Assembly (NCBI RefSeq): GCF_003460605.1
Contig: NZ_QTVN01000003.1
Coordinates: 124,328-188,327, forward strand
Source of the DNA: Ruminococcus sp. AF31-8BH
GTDB lineage: Bacteria > Bacillota > Clostridia > Lachnospirales > Lachnospiraceae
DNA length: 64,000 nt
Direction: 5' to 3'
In this document: piece by piece, positions 45,307-54,670 of the stretch
Position numbering within the stretch: the first letter of the stretch is position 1
Layout: each line of letters starts with the position of its first letter
Translations under genes and position numbers: made by a program
The notes under the pieces: model-generated
Told to the model about the DNA's origin: nothing
What the model saw: the letters and a program-made list of their open reading frames with translations, nothing else
The model's database searches: none

Positions 45307-47028
45307 TTAAAACAGGCTGTAAAGCTGGGTCAGCGGAAGCTTCTCGGCTGGTTTGGAAGTGATCTCTTCCCCGTCAACAGTTACCTTATAGGTCTCCGGA
45401 TCAACTGTTAATTCCGGTGTTCTGTCGTTGAATACCATGTCCTTTTTGCTGATATTTCTGCAGCCCTTTACAGGCACTACAGTCTTTTCCAGACCATATT
45501 TTTCTTTTACATTTTCATCCATGGCAGCCTGGGATACAAAGGTCAGGCATGCTTCGTTTTTTGCTTTTCCGTGGGCTGCGAACATTGGCTGATAGCATAC
45601 CGGCTGGGTAGTCGGAATGGAGGCATTTGCATCTCCCATCTTGGAGGCAATGATCATGCCGCCTTTGATGATCATGTCCGGTTTTGCCCCGAAAAATGCA
45701 GGATTCCACAGAACCAGGTCTGCGAATTTTCCGGTTTCCACAGAGCCTACATACTGGGAAATACCGTGGGTGATGGCCGGGTTGATGGTATATTTGGAGA
45801 TGTAGCGTTTTACACGGAAGTTGTCGTTATCATGGCCTGCATCTTCCGGAAGTGCGCCTCTTTCATCTTTCATTTTGCTTGCAGTCTGCCAGGTACGTGT
45901 GATGACCTCGCCTACACGTCCCATTGCCTGAGAGTCGGAGCTCATCATGCTGAAAATTCCCATGTCGTGAAGAACATCCTCTGCAGCAATAGTCTCCGGT
46001 CGGATTCGGGAATCAGCAAATGCCACATCTTCCGGAATTCTTTTGTCCAGATGATGGCAAACCATCAGCATGTCCAGATGCTCATCCAGGGTGTTTACAG
46101 TGTATGGCATTGTGGGGTTCGTGGAGGATGGAAGCACATTTGGCGCTGCTGCCGCGCGGATGATGTCCGGTGCATGGCCGCCGCCTGCTCCTTCTGTATG
46201 ATAGGTATGGATGGTTCTTCCGCCGATGGCTGCCAGGGTGTCTTCTACGCATCCGCCCTCATTCAGGGTGTCTGTGTGAATTGCCACCTGCACATCATAT
46301 TCATCTGCCACATTCAGGCAGTGGTTGATAACTGCCGATGTTGCGCCCCAGTCCTCATGTATTTTCAGTCCCATTGCCCCGGCTTTTACCTGCTCGATGA
46401 GAGGTGCTTCATCGGAGCAGTTGCCTTTGCCAAGGAAGCCAAGGTTCATAGGATACTCTTCTGCTGCTTTTAACATCATTCTCAAGTTCCATGGTCCCGG
46501 GGTACAGGTGGTGGCGTTTGTGCCGTCTGCCGGGCCTGTTCCTCCGCCGATCATGGTGGTTACGCCACTGTACAGCGCACAGTCGATCTGCTGAGGACTG
46601 ATGAAATGAATGTGGGTGTCAATTCCCCCTGCTGTTACGATCATTCCCTCTCCTGCCAGGGCTTCTGTAGATGCGCCTACTGTCATTCCAGGTGTTACGC
46701 CGTCCATAATGTCCGGGTTTCCTGCTTTTCCGATTCCTGCGATTTTGCCGTCTTTGATTCCAATGTCAGCTTTGACGATTCCGGTGGAATCCACGATCAG
46801 GGCATTGGTGATCACAAGGTCAAGATCACCGTCCTTGCTGCAGGTTTTTACAGACTGTCCCATGCCGTCACGGATGCTTTTGCCGCCGCCGAATTTTACT
46901 TCATCGCCATAGGTGGTATAGTCTTTTTCTACTTCGATCACAAGGCTTGTATCTGCCAGACGTACTTTATCTCCTGTAGTCGGGCCATACATTGCTGCAT
47001 ATTTGCTTCCGGAAATTTTTGTACTCAT
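45307..47028 (-). CDS. ureC: Urease catalytic subunit alpha
   Basis: UreC hydrolyses urea to ammonia and carbamate at a di-nickel site. It has 573 residues, full length. Nickel ligands are visible: HIHFISPQQ, the carbamylated lysine in [21 protein letters not shown], the [16 protein letters not shown] histidines, and the aspartate downstream. The flexible flap with its conserved cysteine and histidine is [19 protein letters not shown] precedes the ATG. The beta and gamma subunits are separate genes, the usual bacterial arrangement. Confidence 0.99.
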   Translation of the reverse strand: MSTKISGSKYAAMYGPTTGDKVRLADTSLVIEVEKDYTTYGDEVKFGGGKSIRDGMGQSVKTCSKDGDLDLVITNALIVDSTGIVKADIGIKDGKIAGIGKAGNPDIMDGVTPGMTVGASTEALAGEGMIVTAGGIDTHIHFISPQQIDCALYSGVTTMIGGGTGPADGTNATTCTPGPWNLRMMLKAAEEYPMNLGFLGKGNCSDEAPLIEQVKAGAMGLKIHEDWGATSAVINHCLNVADEYDVQVAIHTDTLNEGGCVEDTLAAIGGRTIHTYHTEGAGGGHAPDIIRAAAAPNVLPSSTNPTMPYTVNTLDEHLDMLMVCHHLDKRIPEDVAFADSRIRPETIAAEDVLHDMGIFSMMSSDSQAMGRVGEVITRTWQTASKMKDERGALPEDAGHDNDNFRVKRYISKYTINPAITHGISQYVGSVETGKFADLVLWNPAFFGAKPDMIIKGGMIIASKMGDANASIPTTQPVCYQPMFAAHGKAKNEACLTFVSQAAMDENVKEKYGLEKTVVPVKGCRNISKKDMVFNDRTPELTVDPETYKVTVDGEEITSKPAEKLPLTQLYSLF

Positions 47029-47040
47029 TGTTGTCCCTCC

Positions 47041-47400
47041 TTACAGAAATCCTTTTAATTTTGCATTTTCCACAGATGCTGCTTTGGTGTCCTCTGTTGC
47101 CTGGGCGCGGGTGAGATCATTTAAGCCGAATACTCTTTTTCTGCCGCCCATTTCGGTAAGCTGGACTTCTTTTTCTTCTCCCGGCTCAAATCTTACAGAG
47201 GTGCCGGAAGGGATGTCCAGATGGTATCCGTAGGCTTTTTCCCGGTCAAAAGAAAGGCATTTGTTTACTTCAAAGAAATGAAAATGGGAACCAACCTGAA
47301 CCGGTCTGTCGCCTTTGTTTGCCACTGTTACTGTCACTGTTTTTTTGCCTTCGTTAAGTGTAATCTCACGATTCCCAGCCATAATTTCACCAATTTTCAT
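47041..47400 (-). CDS. ureB: Urease subunit beta
   Basis: UreB is the 119-residue structural subunit of the (UreABC)3 complex. It has the family blocks [36 protein letters not shown] and [21 protein letters not shown] precedes the ATG. It lies 14 bases after ureA and 12 before ureC, so the three subunits should be made at matched levels. Confidence 0.98.
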   Translation of the reverse strand: MKIGEIMAGNREITLNEGKKTVTVTVANKGDRPVQVGSHFHFFEVNKCLSFDREKAYGYHLDIPSGTSVRFEPGEEKEVQLTEMGGRKRVFGLNDLTRAQATEDTKAASVENAKLKGFL

Positions 47401-47414
47401 GCTGATCTTCCTCC

Positions 47415-47717
47415 TTACTGAATTGGGTTGTGTACGGTTACAAGCTTGGTTCCGTCTGGAAAGGTAGCTTCTACCTGGACTTCACCGATCATATCAGCTA
47501 CGCCGTCCATTACATCGTCTTTTGTAAGAATTTTGGTTCCAAGCTGCATCAGCTCTACCACTGTTTTTCCATCTCTTGCAAGCTCCAGAAGCTCAGAACT
47601 GATATACGCAAGCGCCTCCACATAATTCAGCTTCAGACCTCTGTCCTTTCTCTCTTTGGCAAGATTTCCTGCCATATGAAGCATTAATTTTTCCTGTTCC
47701 TTTGGATTCAGTCTCAT
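47415..47717 (-). CDS. ureA: Urease subunit gamma
   Basis: UreA is the 100-residue structural gamma subunit. It begins [20 protein letters not shown] and has the family [20 protein letters not shown] and [20 protein letters not shown]. The ATG at 47717 is preferred (GAGGAG before it). The frame runs 61 codons further upstream, but that part crosses the leader terminator. It is the first structural gene of the operon. Confidence 0.98.
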   Translation of the reverse strand: MRLNPKEQEKLMLHMAGNLAKERKDRGLKLNYVEALAYISSELLELARDGKTVVELMQLGTKILTKDDVMDGVADMIGEVQVEATFPDGTKLVTVHNPIQ

Positions 47718-47770
47718 GATGTTTCTCCTCTCAATCTGTGTGGAAAATTCTGATATACAGATTTTCGCAG

Positions 47771-47822
47771 AAAAAAAAGAGCAGACAATGGGATTTTTCA
47801 GACCCCTTTGTCTGCTCTTTGC
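47771..47822 (-). terminator. Intrinsic terminator in the urease leader (possible attenuator)
   Basis: A perfect 13-bp stem (AAAGAGCAGACAA with its complement) holds an inner GGG/CCC pair and is followed on the minus strand by TTTTTTTT. It lies 54 bases before the ureA ATG and downstream of the only strong promoter, so unregulated transcription would stop here. It could also end the HD-gene transcript. Confidence 0.85.
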
Positions 47823-47841
47823 ACGAAAATTTATATGCGGT

Positions 47842-47870
47842 ATTATAGCGTGAGATTGTTTTATGGTCAA
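47842..47870 (-). promoter_or_regulatory. Urease operon promoter
   Basis: TTGACC (47865-47870) and a consensus TATAAT (47842-47847) are 17 bases apart. The predicted start near 47835 lies about 13 bases before the terminator stem and 30 bases past the HD-gene stop. Confidence 0.8.
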
Positions 47871-47899
47871 GATGTTTTTTGTGAAATTTTTATGCGGCA

Positions 47900-48394
47900 T
47901 TAAATGCCATAAACTGCTTCCAGCAATCTAAGACCTGTTTTGGTTTTAAAAAGCTTCCGCTTCGTGTTGCTGATATTGCCCTCTGAATAGCCAGATTCAT
48001 CTGCATTTACCAGGTAGTCTGCTTCCAGAAGGATCTGGTAGTCAATGCCGTCAATACCGGTTAAGGTGTGATGATGTCCCACCAAAAAAACAACCCGTTT
48101 CTTGATTTCTTCCGGCAGATCTGTGTCTTTTAGAAACTCTTCCGCTAACAGAATGCCTTCTTTTTCCTGGTATTTCCCATTGGTGTTTCCGTATTTTTCC
48201 CTGCAAAGAGGGCAGGCAATGTCATGGACGATTGCTGCAGTTTCAACGGTAATCAAATCCTTCTCAGAAACATTTTCACTTTCCGCGATGGTTTTGGCGT
48301 AGGTGTATACTTTCATAAAATGATTGATGTCATGTCTGTTTCCATTGGAAAACTGAATCATTTTTACCATAATATCAGATGTATTTGTACTCAT
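47900..48394 (-). CDS. HD-domain metal-dependent phosphohydrolase (paralogue B)
   Basis: This is a 164-residue HD-domain protein from the ATG at 48394, which follows AAGGAGG; an upstream extension of 33 codons lacks a ribosome site. The HD pair is in [18 protein letters not shown], with GHHHTL downstream and LLEADYLVN. It is paralogous to the HD gene at 27 kb, but its HD motif is HDIAC rather than HDIGI, adding a cysteine pair (CPLC). The substrate is unknown. It lies just upstream of urease, separated by a promoter and terminator, so co-regulation is possible but not shown. Confidence 0.82.
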   Translation of the reverse strand: MSTNTSDIMVKMIQFSNGNRHDINHFMKVYTYAKTIAESENVSEKDLITVETAAIVHDIACPLCREKYGNTNGKYQEKEGILLAEEFLKDTDLPEEIKKRVVFLVGHHHTLTGIDGIDYQILLEADYLVNADESGYSEGNISNTKRKLFKTKTGLRLLEAVYGI

Positions 48395-48811
48395 AGCTGG
48401 CCTCCTTGTATTCTCTTCAGGTATTATAACACAGATCCGGTATCCATCAATGGTAAAACTTCCCCAGACACAGTCTATGTCGCTGCTTTCCACCAGTTAC
48501 TTTTTCTCTTCCCAGTTGATGTAGGAAAAAACAGGCTCATAGCCCATGCACCCGAAAACAGCAGTGCTTACAAAAAATATTTGCTCTATTATAACTTACT
48601 GCTGAATTTCATGTCAATTTCATATTATTGATAAAGTTAAAATTTTTTCCGGCAGGAAGCAACAATCTTTTTCTTTGCAAATAAAAATCTTTTTTGCAAA
48701 AACATATTGAAAATTATTTTCAACTGTGATACCCTGTGTTCTAGTGTGTTTCCACACAATACGAATGGCCGTCACTGCCGTACATTTCTGGCACGGTGTA
48801 TTCGTAAACTC

Positions 48812-48898
48812 AGGAGAGTCTCTTCAAAAAATAAATGGAAGAGCGCCGAAGGTGTACGCAGCATGTATCATGCTGTTAATCTCTCAGGCAAAAGGATG
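48812..48898 (+). ncRNA. Glycine riboswitch, single aptamer
   Basis: AGGAGAGTCTCTTC, AGAGCGCCGAAGGTGTACGC and CTCTCAGGCAAAAGGA are the class hallmarks in order. Only one aptamer is evident, though a preceding stem region (48745-48810) could be the partner segment of singlet forms. It ends 13 bases before the symporter ATG, overlapping the ribosome site GGAGGAAAG, so control is probably at translation. The gap before it (48494-48811) has AT-rich promoter sequence and no gene. Confidence 0.93.
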
Positions 48899-48911
48899 GA
48901 GGAAAGAGAAC

Positions 48912-50324
48912 ATGTTTACACAAATCAACAACTTTATCACCTGGTTTGACGGAGTCGTTTGGGGACTTCCGCTTATCATTCTGATCCTGATCACAGGATT
49001 CCTTTTAACCGTTCGGTTAGGCTTTTTACAGGTAAGACATCTTGGAAAAGCACTGAAATTCATGGTACGAAATGAAGACGGCGGGGAAGGTGAGGTTACA
49101 AGCTTTGGTGCTCTTTGCACAGCTTTGTCAGCTACCATCGGAACCGGAAATATTGTAGGTGTTGCTACTGCTATTGCAGCTGGCGGACCGGGAGCCTTAT
49201 TCTGGATGATCGTTGCCGCATTCTTCGGAATGGCAACCAAATACGCAGAAGGTCTTCTCGCAATCAAATACCGTACCATTGATAAGGAAGGCCATGTACT
49301 TGGCGGACCTTTCTACTACATTGAAAACGGTATGGGAAAGCAGTGGAGATGGCTTGCAAAGATCTTCGCATTTTTCGGAGCAGGAGTTGGTCTTTTCGGA
49401 ATCGGTACTTTTACACAGGTAAACGGTATTGCTTCTGCAGTGAAGAACTTCTTTGATCCGGATACCGTTCACACCGTTTCCCTTTTCGGAAATACATATT
49501 CCTGGGCAACTGTTATCGCCTGCCTGATTCTTACTTTATGTGTAGGACTTGTAGTTCTTGGCGGCATTCAGCGTATTGCTAAGGTATCCCAGATTGTTGT
49601 ACCGTTTATGGCAGTTCTGTACGTAGTACTTGCACTGATCATTGTCATCACAAATATTACGGCTGTTCCGGCAGCAATCGTTACGATCGTAAAAACAGCA
49701 TTTAACGGAAGTGCCCTTGCAGGCGGTGCCATGGGAACCATGGTTGTTGCAATGCAAAAAGGTATTGCCCGCGGTATTTTCTCCAATGAATCCGGTCTTG
49801 GAAGTGCTCCTATTGCTGCTGCAGCAGCTCAGACAAAGGAACCTGTTCGTCAGGGTCTCGTTTCCATGACAGGTACTTTCATTGATACCATCGTAATCTG
49901 TACCATGACAGGTCTTTCCATCGTCATTACAGGAACCTGGAACACAGGACTTGAAGGCGTCGCTATTACCACGGCAGCATTCCAGAAAGGACTTCCTTTC
50001 CCACCACAATTTGCTTCCTTTGCACTTATGCTGTGCCTGGTTTTCTTCGCATTTACAACCATCCTTGGATGGGATTACTACGGTGAACGCTGTCTTGAGT
50101 ATCTGTTTGATCGTAACATGACAGCCGTAAAAACCTACCGTTGGTTATATATTCTCTGCGTATTTATCGGACCTTACATGACAGTTGCTGCTGTATGGAA
50201 TATTGCAGATATCTTCAATGCCCTGATGGCTTTCCCGAACCTGATCGCACTGCTTGCTTTAAGCGGCGTAGTGGTAAAGGAAACAAAGGATTTCTTTAAA
50301 AGACATAAAAATTACCAGTTTTAA
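48912..50324 (+). CDS. Sodium:alanine/glycine symporter (AGCS family)
   Basis: This is a 470-residue membrane transporter with about eleven helices that imports alanine or glycine with Na+. Family blocks are GEGEVTSFGALCTALSATIG, with the conserved GTGNIVGVATAI, and RGIFSNESGLGSAPIAAAA. The start is the ATG at 48912 after GGAGG. The frame is open 62 codons further upstream, but that stretch covers the riboswitch. The glycine riboswitch directly upstream makes glycine the likely substrate. It ends at a terminator shared with phoU. Confidence 0.95.
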   Translation: MFTQINNFITWFDGVVWGLPLIILILITGFLLTVRLGFLQVRHLGKALKFMVRNEDGGEGEVTSFGALCTALSATIGTGNIVGVATAIAAGGPGALFWMIVAAFFGMATKYAEGLLAIKYRTIDKEGHVLGGPFYYIENGMGKQWRWLAKIFAFFGAGVGLFGIGTFTQVNGIASAVKNFFDPDTVHTVSLFGNTYSWATVIACLILTLCVGLVVLGGIQRIAKVSQIVVPFMAVLYVVLALIIVITNITAVPAAIVTIVKTAFNGSALAGGAMGTMVVAMQKGIARGIFSNESGLGSAPIAAAAAQTKEPVRQGLVSMTGTFIDTIVICTMTGLSIVITGTWNTGLEGVAITTAAFQKGLPFPPQFASFALMLCLVFFAFTTILGWDYYGERCLEYLFDRNMTAVKTYRWLYILCVFIGPYMTVAAVWNIADIFNALMAFPNLIALLALSGVVVKETKDFFKRHKNYQF

Positions 50325-50333
50325 AATAAAAAA

Positions 50334-50378
50334 AGCTCCTGCCAGCTGATGCTTTTAGCCACTGGCGGGAGTTTTTTT
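50334..50378. terminator. Terminator shared by the symporter and pst-phoU
   Basis: CTCCTGCCAG and CTGGCGGGAG arms (one G-T wobble) with a 16-base loop are flanked by an A-run on the left and TTTTTTT on the right, so it can work on both strands. The phoU stop codon lies in its T-run. Confidence 0.85.
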
Positions 50379-51057
50379 ACAATGAATTCGGATTAAACAA
50401 ATCGCTTATGCTGTCTCCGTTTCTGTGAATTCCATCTACGGAAAATTCAGCCCATTCACCAATATTCGTAGCATGATCTCCGATTCTTTCATAATATTTT
50501 GAAATCATAAGAAGATCAAGGATTTCATCACCGGAATACCCCATACGATTCATATCCAAAGCTTTTCTTATCTGATTAAAAAGGTTATCCAGCAGATCAT
50601 CGCTGTCGATTACCTTTTTGGCCAGATCACTTTTCTCTTCTACGTAAGCTGTGACACTGTCATTTACCATATGCATTGCATGCTCAGCCATTTCCTGAAG
50701 GGGAATCGCAGTAACCGGAACATGTACACTTCCTGTAAGCATAATTTCTGCAATATCTGTAGCCTGATCTCCGATTCTTTCCATATCTGTAACCATCTTA
50801 AGGGCTGCTGAAATCTTTCTCAGATCCGTTCCTACCGGCTGCTGTTTTAAAAGCAGCTGCATACAAAGTGCTTCAATATTATGCTCTTTATCATCAATTT
50901 CTTTCTCAATTTTTCCAATTTCCTTTGATGCTGTTTCGCGAATTTCCACACTTGCCAGAAGCTGACAGGTTTTCATAATTACCTGTCCGCACAGATTTCC
51001 CATTTCCGTAATTTCATCTGAAAGTCTGGCAAGCTTTGCATTATAAAGATCTCTCAT
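50377..51057 (-). CDS. phoU: Phosphate signalling protein PhoU
   Basis: PhoU links the phosphate importer with the PhoR-type sensor kinase and restrains phosphate uptake when phosphate is plentiful. It has 226 residues in two three-helix PhoU repeats. The metal-binding acidic motifs are visible as DKEHNIEALCM and MERIGDQATDIAE, and again as YYERIGDHATNIGEW. The ATG at 51057 follows the pstB stop by one base; longer in-frame starts lie inside pstB. It is the last gene of the operon. Confidence 0.95.
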   Translation of the reverse strand: MRDLYNAKLARLSDEITEMGNLCGQVIMKTCQLLASVEIRETASKEIGKIEKEIDDKEHNIEALCMQLLLKQQPVGTDLRKISAALKMVTDMERIGDQATDIAEIMLTGSVHVPVTAIPLQEMAEHAMHMVNDSVTAYVEEKSDLAKKVIDSDDLLDNLFNQIRKALDMNRMGYSGDEILDLLMISKYYERIGDHATNIGEWAEFSVDGIHRNGDSISDLFNPNSL

Positions 51058-51058
51058 A

Positions 51059-51808
51059 TCAACCGAACCTCCCTGTGATATACTCTTCTGTTTTCTTATT
51101 CTGTGGTCTTGAAAACAGCTCTGTAGTATCGTTATATTCGATGATCTCACCCAGCAGGAAAAAGGCTGTTTTATCCGAAATACGAGCTGCCTGCTGCATA
51201 TTATGAGTCACGATCACAATTGTATAACGGTCTTTTAATTCCAATGCCAGATCCTCAATGTGAGATGTAGAAATCGGATCCAAAGCGGAGGTGGGTTCGT
51301 CCATAAGAAGAACCTCAGGCTCTACTGCAAGAGCTCTTGCAATGCAAAGTCTTTGCTGCTGTCCACCTGACATTCCAAGCGCACTTTTCTTCAGGCGATC
51401 TTTTACTTCATCCCAGATAGATGCATTTCGAAGTGCTCTTTCCACAATATCATCCAGCTTTTCTTTGGAATGAATGCCATGTGTACGAGGTCCATATGCA
51501 ATATTATCATAAATACTCATAGGGAACGGATTAGGTTTCTGAAATACCATTCCTACACGTTTTCTGAGAAGATTCACATCGATATTCCCATAAATATCTT
51601 CACCGTCCAACCGTATATCACCTGTAATCTTACAGCCCTCAACCAGATCATTCATACGGTTTAATGACTTTAACAAAGTGGATTTTCCACATCCGCTTGG
51701 ACCGATGAATGCTGTTATTTTCTTTTCCGGAATATCCAGATTAATATTCTTTAAAGCATGGAACTGTCCATAGTACAAATCCATGTTTTCCACATTAATT
51801 TTACCCAT
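51059..51808 (-). CDS. pstB: Phosphate ABC importer ATPase PstB
   Basis: PstB powers the PstCA channel. It has 249 residues. Walker A is [19 protein letters not shown], the signature [17 protein letters not shown] and Walker [17 protein letters not shown]. The [20 protein letters not shown] segment is typical of PstB. The ATG at 51808 has AAAGGAG before it; an upstream 16-codon extension is rejected for lack of a ribosome site. Confidence 0.98.
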   Translation of the reverse strand: MGKINVENMDLYYGQFHALKNINLDIPEKKITAFIGPSGCGKSTLLKSLNRMNDLVEGCKITGDIRLDGEDIYGNIDVNLLRKRVGMVFQKPNPFPMSIYDNIAYGPRTHGIHSKEKLDDIVERALRNASIWDEVKDRLKKSALGMSGGQQQRLCIARALAVEPEVLLMDEPTSALDPISTSHIEDLALELKDRYTIVIVTHNMQQAARISDKTAFFLLGEIIEYNDTTELFSRPQNKKTEEYITGRFG

Positions 51809-51868
51809 ATTCTCCTTTGAAAAGCATCTCGGCTGCTTTTCTCTGCCTTTCATCATAATTACAAAGTA

Positions 51869-52732
51869 TTATGGCAAGCGGATATAATCCGCTTTGCCAA
51901 GTCTTTTTGCACAAAATCCGGAAATCCAGTTCAGTACCAGTACAAAAACCAGAAGGATAACTGCAGTTGCATAGGCCTGATCCATATAAAGACCCTCACT
52001 GGAAAGCACATACATATGCACTGCAAGAGTTCTTCCTGAACCCATGAGGCTGGAAGGAACCTTTGCAACTGCACCAGCTGTGTAAATAAGTGCAGCTGTC
52101 TCACCTACAATACGACCGGTTGCGAGAACCACTCCGGAAAGGATTCCAGGTATGGCACTTGGAAGTACTACCTTAAAAACAGTACGAAGCTTTCCCGCAC
52201 CTAGCCCAAAGGAGGCTTCTCTGTATGCATCCGGAACACCAAGAAGTGCTTCTTCTGTAGTACGGATGATCAGAGGAAGGATCATGATCACTAAAGTCAT
52301 GGCTCCGGATAACAAAGAGTATCCCCAGTGAAGTGCTGTACTGAAAAACAAAAGTCCAAACAAACCAAAAATGATAGATGGAATTCCCTGTAATGTCTCT
52401 GTTGTTATGCGAATTATTTTTACAAGCTTGCTTCCTTTTTTTGCATATTCAACCAGATATATTGCTGCAAAAATACCAAACGGCACTGCGATCAAAAGTG
52501 ATAGTAGTGTGATAATCAGCGTGTTAATAAGTGCCGGCATCAGGGATGCATTTTCTGAATTATATTCCAGTGCAAACAGCTCCGGTTTCAGATTTCCTAC
52601 ACCTTTTATCAGAATAAATCCTACCAGAAAGGCCATAACTGTCACTGTGATCACAGCTGACAGCCATACCAGAAGCCGAAGCACAGCTGAACCCGGATGA
52701 CTTTTCCAGTAAGAAGATCTGCTTTTACTCAT
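51869..52732 (-). CDS. pstA: Phosphate ABC importer permease PstA
   Basis: PstA is one of the two channel proteins. It has 287 residues and six helices. Family blocks are ETLQGIPSIIFGLFGLLFF and VPDAYREASFGLGAGKLRTV (the ATPase-contacting EAA loop), then LATGRIVGETAALIYTAG. It overlaps pstC by eight bases, implying coupled translation. Confidence 0.96.
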   Translation of the reverse strand: MSKSRSSYWKSHPGSAVLRLLVWLSAVITVTVMAFLVGFILIKGVGNLKPELFALEYNSENASLMPALINTLIITLLSLLIAVPFGIFAAIYLVEYAKKGSKLVKIIRITTETLQGIPSIIFGLFGLLFFSTALHWGYSLLSGAMTLVIMILPLIIRTTEEALLGVPDAYREASFGLGAGKLRTVFKVVLPSAIPGILSGVVLATGRIVGETAALIYTAGAVAKVPSSLMGSGRTLAVHMYVLSSEGLYMDQAYATAVILLVFVLVLNWISGFCAKRLGKADYIRLP

Positions 52733-53579
52733 CTTCTGTCCTCCTTTTCAGGGCTGATACGCATAGGTTGATGATCAGGATAAATACGAACAATACTACA
52801 CCTGTTGCAATCAGCGCTTCTCTATGAAGGTCAGTCGCATAGCCCATTTCAATAACAATATTTGCGGTCATGGTACGAAGTCCTTTAAACAGTCCCTGTG
52901 GCATCCAGGTCTGGTTTCCGGCTACCATAATGACTGCCATTGTCTCACCGATGGCACGACCGATTCCAAGTACAACACCTGCTAACACACCGGATTTTGC
53001 TGCCGGAAATACAGTTCCAAACACACTTTTTTCATGAGTTGCCCCAAGTGCCAGTGCTCCTTCATAGTAGCTTGTGGGAACGCTTTTCAAAGCCGGCTCC
53101 GCAACTCCTGTAACTGTTGGGAGTATCATAATTCCAAGAAGCACGGAAGCAGTAAGCATTGTGCTTCCATCATGTCCTGTAAGCTGGCGCAGCAGCGGTA
53201 CAAATACAGTCAGACCAAAAAATCCATATACAACTGAAGGGATTCCGGCAAGAAGATTTACCATTGCTTTTAATGGAGAATACAACTGCTTTGGACAATA
53301 AAATGCAAGGAAAATTGCAAGCAGAAGAGCTGTTGGAACACCTACCACAATGGCTCCTGCTGTTACGTAGATACTTCCAAGGATAAATGGGAAAATTCCG
53401 TAAAGTCCGTTAGATGGTTTCCACTTCATTCCAAACAGGAAGTCTGGCAGACCGATTTTCGCCATTGCCGGAATTCCGTTTGCGAATAAGAAGATACAGA
53501 TTAATGCAACGGCCAGCACAGAAGTGCAGGCCGCTACAAGGAACACGATTTTCATTACCTTTTCATTAATTGATTTCAT
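52725..53579 (-). CDS. pstC: Phosphate ABC importer permease PstC
   Basis: PstC is the other channel protein. It has 284 residues and six helices. Family blocks are LLAGIPSVVYGFFGLTVFV and YYEGALALGATHEKSVFGTV (EAA loop), then LGIGRAIGETMAVIMVAGN. It follows pstS by 51 bases and overlaps pstA. Confidence 0.96.
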   Translation of the reverse strand: MKSINEKVMKIVFLVAACTSVLAVALICIFLFANGIPAMAKIGLPDFLFGMKWKPSNGLYGIFPFILGSIYVTAGAIVVGVPTALLLAIFLAFYCPKQLYSPLKAMVNLLAGIPSVVYGFFGLTVFVPLLRQLTGHDGSTMLTASVLLGIMILPTVTGVAEPALKSVPTSYYEGALALGATHEKSVFGTVFPAAKSGVLAGVVLGIGRAIGETMAVIMVAGNQTWMPQGLFKGLRTMTANIVIEMGYATDLHREALIATGVVLFVFILIINLCVSALKRRTEDE

Positions 53580-53630
53580 AAAGTCCGTTCCTTTATTTGG
53601 GAAGTTTTTCCAATTTGCAAGCTCAGATTA

Positions 53631-54491
53631 TTATTTTGCAAGATCTTCCCATGTAGTGATGTTACCTGTGTAGATATCCTTTACCTGATCGCTTGTAAGC
53701 TCAGCTACACCACTGTCATTGTTTACAATTATTGCAATACCATCCTTTGCAATTACAGTTGCAGTAAGACCAGCCTCAGTTTCGCTGTCTTTTAAGTCAC
53801 GTGATGCCATACCGATATCGCAAAGTCCGTCAATTGCAGATGTCATACCAGTTGTAGAATCACTCTGCTGAACCTCGATGTCTACTTTATCATTTACTTC
53901 TTTATAGCTTTCAGCAAGCTTCTCCATTACCGGAGTTACAGAAGAAGATCCGGCTACCACAACTTTTCCTTCTACATCTGCTGCTTCATATTCCGGTTTG
54001 TCTCCAACGGAAATGTATCCGTTTTCTTCAATCACAGCCTGTCCGTCAGCACTCATAATATAATTGATAAAATCCTGTGCTGCTTCGCTTACATCATCCT
54101 TTGTTGCAATATTAAAAGGACGAACTACTTTATAATCACCAGACTCAATATTCTCTGCTGTTGCTTCTGCTCCGTCAATTTTTACAGCTGTAACAGTATC
54201 ATTCAGGGAGCCAAGTGAAACATATCCGATTGCATTCTCATCCTGAGCTACTGTGCTTAACATAACAGAAGTACTATTTGTGATTTTAGCTGCCTCTGTA
54301 GTGTTGTCTACTTTATTTCCATCTGCATCTTTTTCTTCAATTCCAAACAGTTCAATGAATGCACCTCTTGTACCGGAACCATCCTCTCTGGAACAGATTG
54401 TAATATCTCCGGAAGCTGCTGCCATTGCTGTTGTACCCATTGTTGCTACTCCTAATAATGCCGCCATCGCTACTGCTAAACCTTTTTTCAT
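53631..54491 (-). CDS. pstS: Phosphate-binding protein PstS with circularly permuted order
   Basis: This is the extracellular phosphate-binding protein of the Pst importer, 286 residues. The signal peptide ends near AMAAASG and has no lipobox cysteine. The domain order is unusual. The mature protein opens with SREDGSGTRGAF (residues 34-45), then AIGYVSLGSL (about 87-96), NYIMSADGQAVI and GYISV. In ordinary PstS these form the second half. It then continues with GSSSVTPVMEKL (181 on), DIGMASRDLK (225 on) and AKDGIAIIVNN. It ends in TGNITTWEDLAK (275-286), normally the middle of the protein. All phosphate-contact blocks are present, so it is probably functional. The permutation point falls at the canonical TW-to-REDGSGTR junction. 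Confidence 0.9.
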   Translation of the reverse strand: MKKGLAVAMAALLGVATMGTTAMAAASGDITICSREDGSGTRGAFIELFGIEEKDADGNKVDNTTEAAKITNSTSVMLSTVAQDENAIGYVSLGSLNDTVTAVKIDGAEATAENIESGDYKVVRPFNIATKDDVSEAAQDFINYIMSADGQAVIEENGYISVGDKPEYEAADVEGKVVVAGSSSVTPVMEKLAESYKEVNDKVDIEVQQSDSTTGMTSAIDGLCDIGMASRDLKDSETEAGLTATVIAKDGIAIIVNNDSGVAELTSDQVKDIYTGNITTWEDLAK

Positions 54492-54605
54492 GATTATTTT
54501 CTCCTTTTCTTCGAGGTCCTTGTTTTTTTCTCTCTCTCGCGATTACAGTCTGTATATTACCGTCCATATGTAAAATACACTATCCCGGAAAAGTAAAAAA
54601 AATGT

Positions 54606-54638
54606 AAAAAAACAGACCTGTTTCAGATCTGTTTTTTA
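54606..54638 (-). terminator. Hairpin with T-run upstream of pstS
   Basis: A short stem (ACAGA-CT core) flanked by A- and T-runs lies between the divergent pstS and alarmone-synthetase genes. On the minus strand it is followed by TTTTTTT, then by the pstS promoter region. It could block read-through into pstS. Confidence 0.5.
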
Positions 54639-54670
54639 CAATTGTCTTTTCCTTATAGAGAACAGAAAAT

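Noticed and set aside
45571..46473. A 300-codon plus-strand open frame
   Set aside because: It is antisense to ureC and shows no recognisable domain.
48726..48911. An N-terminal extension of 62 residues on the symporter
   Set aside because: The stretch is the glycine riboswitch and the strong ribosome site is just before the ATG at 48912.
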